Source: Cervus elaphus
Taxonomy: Eukaryota > Chordata > Mammalia > Artiodactyla > Cervidae
DNA: 64,000 bases
Reading direction: 5' to 3'
NCBI RefSeq assembly: GCF_910594005.1
Contig: NC_057845.1
Coordinates: 2,294,001 to 2,358,000, forward strand
Shown here: positions 62,571 through 64,000 of the stretch, piece by piece
Layout of the letters: every line of letters begins with the position of its first letter
How positions within the stretch are numbered: the stretch's first letter is position 1
Program-made: the position numbers and the translations under genes
The notes under the pieces: model-generated
Seen by the model: the letters and a program-made list of their open reading frames with translations, nothing else
Database searches by the model: none
Told to the model about the DNA's origin: nothing

Positions 62571-64000
62571 GTGTTCTTGGGGTTTCTCTGGAGTGCCATC
62601 AAGGAAATCAAGGCTCCTTTCATGTGTGATGTGCAACACGGAATTGCTCTGCACGCAGTGCAGGGGAATCGGGCCTCATGTCACGGTGAGTGGGAAGTCT
62701 CATGGTTTTTCTCGAGTTGCGGTGGGAACCTGGGGTATATTCTCGAGTTACGACGGGTATGGCCCTTCCACACGTGTTTGTTCAGAGACATCAGGACTCC
62801 TGCCTAGTTGCAAGGGACAAGTCGGGATTCTCCTCGAGGCTTGGCAGGGCAATTGGGACGCCTCTCCAGCTGAGGCGGGAGACCAAGGGTCCCTTTCCAC
62901 GTGCCACGGGAATCCTGGGACTCCTATCAAGTTTCACGAGGAGTCAGGCATCGTCTCCTTTGGAGGCACTGATCTCCGCGTACCTCTGGAGTTTCCAAAG
63001 GATGTGAGGCCTCCGGTCGCGATGATGAGGGGAACTAGGTCTTTCTCTGTGGTTTGCACAGGGGATTCAGACATCCTTTCGTCTTGGGAGATGCAAGACG
63101 AGCCTGCATTCAAGTCACTGCAGGGATATCCGGCCTTATTTCGAGTCAGGGCATCGCGGTGTCCATTCCACTTGAGGCCGCAAACTCAGGGTCCCTCTCA
63201 CATACCTAGAGCTGAGAGAAGCCTCCTCTTGAGGTGCTTGTGGTAAGGTGGTATTCCTCTGGAGTCGAAGCCAGGGACTAACCTCTCATCTCAAGTTGAT
63301 TCTTGGTCCACGGAGCTCTTTGTGTTGCTACAGTGACCTCAGGATCCCTCTAGCCTTGAAACAGTGTTCTTGGGGTTTCTCTGGAGTGCCATCAAGGAAA
63401 TCAAGGCTCCTTTCATGTCTGATGTGCAACACGGAATTGCTCTGCACGCAGTGCAGGGGAATCATGCCTCATCTCGCGGCGAGGGGGAAGTCTCATGGTG
63501 TTTCTCGAGTTGCGGCGGGAACCTGGGGTATCCTCTCGAGTTACGACGGGGATGGCCCTTCCACACACGTGTTTGTTCAGCGACGTCAGGACTCCTGCCT
63601 AGTTGCGAGGGACAACTCGGGATTCTCCTCGAGGCTTGGCAGGGAAATTGGGACGCCTCTCCAGCTGAGGCGGGAGACCGAGTGTCCCTTTCCACGTGCC
63701 ACAGGATTCCTGGTAATCCTATCAAGTTTCACAAGGAGTCAGGCATCGTCTACTTTGGAGGCACTGATCTCCGCGTCCCTCTGGAGTTTTCAAAAGATGT
63801 CAGGCCTCCGGTCGCGATGATGTGGGGAACTAGGTCTTTCTCTGTGGGCTCCACAGGGGATTCAGACATCCTTTCGTCCTGGGAGTTGCAGGACGAGCCT
63901 GCATTCAAGTCACTGCAGGGATATCTCGCCTTATTTCGAGTCAGGGCATCGCGGTGTTCATTCCACTTGAGGCCGCAAACTCAGGGTCCCTCTCAAATAC
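62571..64000. repeat. 3-monomer higher-order repeat, copy 3 (truncated by window)
   Basis: One complete monomer (62571, H2, B body with CACGGTGAGTGGG) and 637 bp of the next (63364, H1d). It lacks the G deletion and the CAACATGG variant of copies 1 and 2, and has GCAAGGGACAAG and CTTTCGTCTTGGG, the common forms in this array. One private change is TCGTCTACTTTGG near 63749, where related copies have TCGTCTGCTTTGG. The third monomer of the unit lies beyond the window. Confidence 0.87.
63364..64000. repeat. Partial monomer at the right edge
   Basis: This is the first 637 bp of an H1d monomer with E-type second half (GACCGAGTGTCCC, ATTCCTGGTAATCC). It ends in CTCTCAAATAC, about 160 bp before the next landmark would be expected. 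Nothing in it suggests the edge of the array. Confidence 0.93.

Larger units (their letters stand above)
1..64000. repeat. Ruminant satellite I-like tandem array, ~795-bp monomer, fills the window
   Basis: Seen: the same landmark recurs at 552, 1348, 2143, 2939, 3732, 4527, 5323, 6119, 6915, 7708, 8503, 9297, 10089, 10885, 11681, 12477, 13272, 14068, 14864, 15658, 16453, 17249, 18045, 18837, 19633, 20428, 21224, 22020, 22816, 23609, 24405, 25201, 25994, 26790, 27586, 28381, 29177, 29971, 30767, 31561, 32357, 33153, 33949, 34744, 35539, 36335, 37129, 37923, 38718, 39514, 40308, 41104, 41899, 42695, 43491, 44287, 45081, 45877, 46673, 47467, 48263, 49058, 49853, 50646, 51442, 52238, 53032, 53828, 54623, 55418, 56211, 57007, 57803, 58596, 59391, 60187, 60980, 61775, 62571 and 63364. 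Known: roughly 0.8-kb units with 31-bp sub-repeats typify satellite I of Pecora, a centromeric/pericentromeric heterochromatin component. Inferred: this is such a block, perhaps from a deer. It has no coding role. No inversion or insertion interrupts it. Confidence 0.96.

Noticed and set aside
1..64000. CRISPR array or prokaryotic repeat locus
   Set aside because: The 31-bp units are degenerate and contiguous without unique spacers, and the larger unit is about 795 bp. This is satellite architecture, and there are no neighbouring genes.
1..64000. Endogenous retrovirus or other transposable element
   Set aside because: No terminal repeats, no polymerase-like reading frame, no poly-A tail or target-site duplication, and no interruption of the 795-bp spacing.

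Overview
The whole window is one uninterrupted head-to-tail tandem array of a mammalian satellite DNA. I see no gene, no RNA gene, no mobile element and no unique sequence. Using one landmark that recurs in every copy (GTGTTCTTGGGGTTTCTCTGG region, first seen at 552), I count 79 complete monomers between 552 and 63363, plus a partial copy at each end (1-551 and 63364-64000). Successive landmarks are 792-796 bp apart (mean about 795). All copies are in the same orientation. Both ends lie inside monomers, so the array continues beyond the window.

The monomer is itself built from a degenerate 31-bp sub-repeat with a TCTCGAG-type core. This is clear at 691, 722, 784, 815, 846, 877 and 908, and again at 1091, 1122 and 1153. 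A roughly 0.8-kb monomer, GC- and CpG-rich, made of 31-bp sub-repeats, is the hallmark of the pericentromeric/centromeric satellite I (1.715-type) family of ruminants (Pecora: cattle, sheep, goat, deer). The length is closest to cervid satellite I and slightly shorter than the caprine unit. Ruminant origin is a strong inference; the deer assignment is only moderate. The family name comes from memory of the family's architecture, not from a search.

Monomers fall into recognisable subtypes. I name the 30 bp before the landmark the 'head': H1 (CTCAGGATCCCTCTAGCC), H1d (H1 preceded by CTCTTTGTG with one C missing), H2 (CATCATTATCACTCTAGCC), H3 (CTCAGGATCTCTCTATCC after GCTAGAGTG) and H4 (CTCAGGAACGCTCTAGCCGTG type). 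Recurrent 'bodies' are B, B*, D and E, defined in the entries. Heads and bodies occur in many combinations, so the array is a recombination mosaic.

Layout: (1) 1-5,850, a 5-monomer unit present twice with a 3,975-bp offset; (2) about 5.3-14.1 kb, a more divergent stretch with H1 heads only; (3) 14.1-33.2 kb, 6-monomer and 3-monomer units, including an exact one-monomer duplication that made a chimeric monomer; (4) 33.2-46.2 kb, a unit that varies between 5, 4 and 6 monomers; (5) 46.2-57.5 kb, a 5,565-bp 7-monomer unit duplicated with no difference that I could find; (6) 57.8-64 kb, a 2,384-bp 3-monomer unit (H2-H1d-H3) in at least 2.6 copies. Homogeneity increases from left to right, as expected if the right side was amplified more recently.

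Numerous open frames of 60-275 codons exist on both strands in every monomer. They start mostly at GTG/TTG, overlap each other and recur only because the repeat is stop-poor. I do not regard any as a gene. I found no undescribed biological system. What is worth attention is the recombination history written in the higher-order structure.
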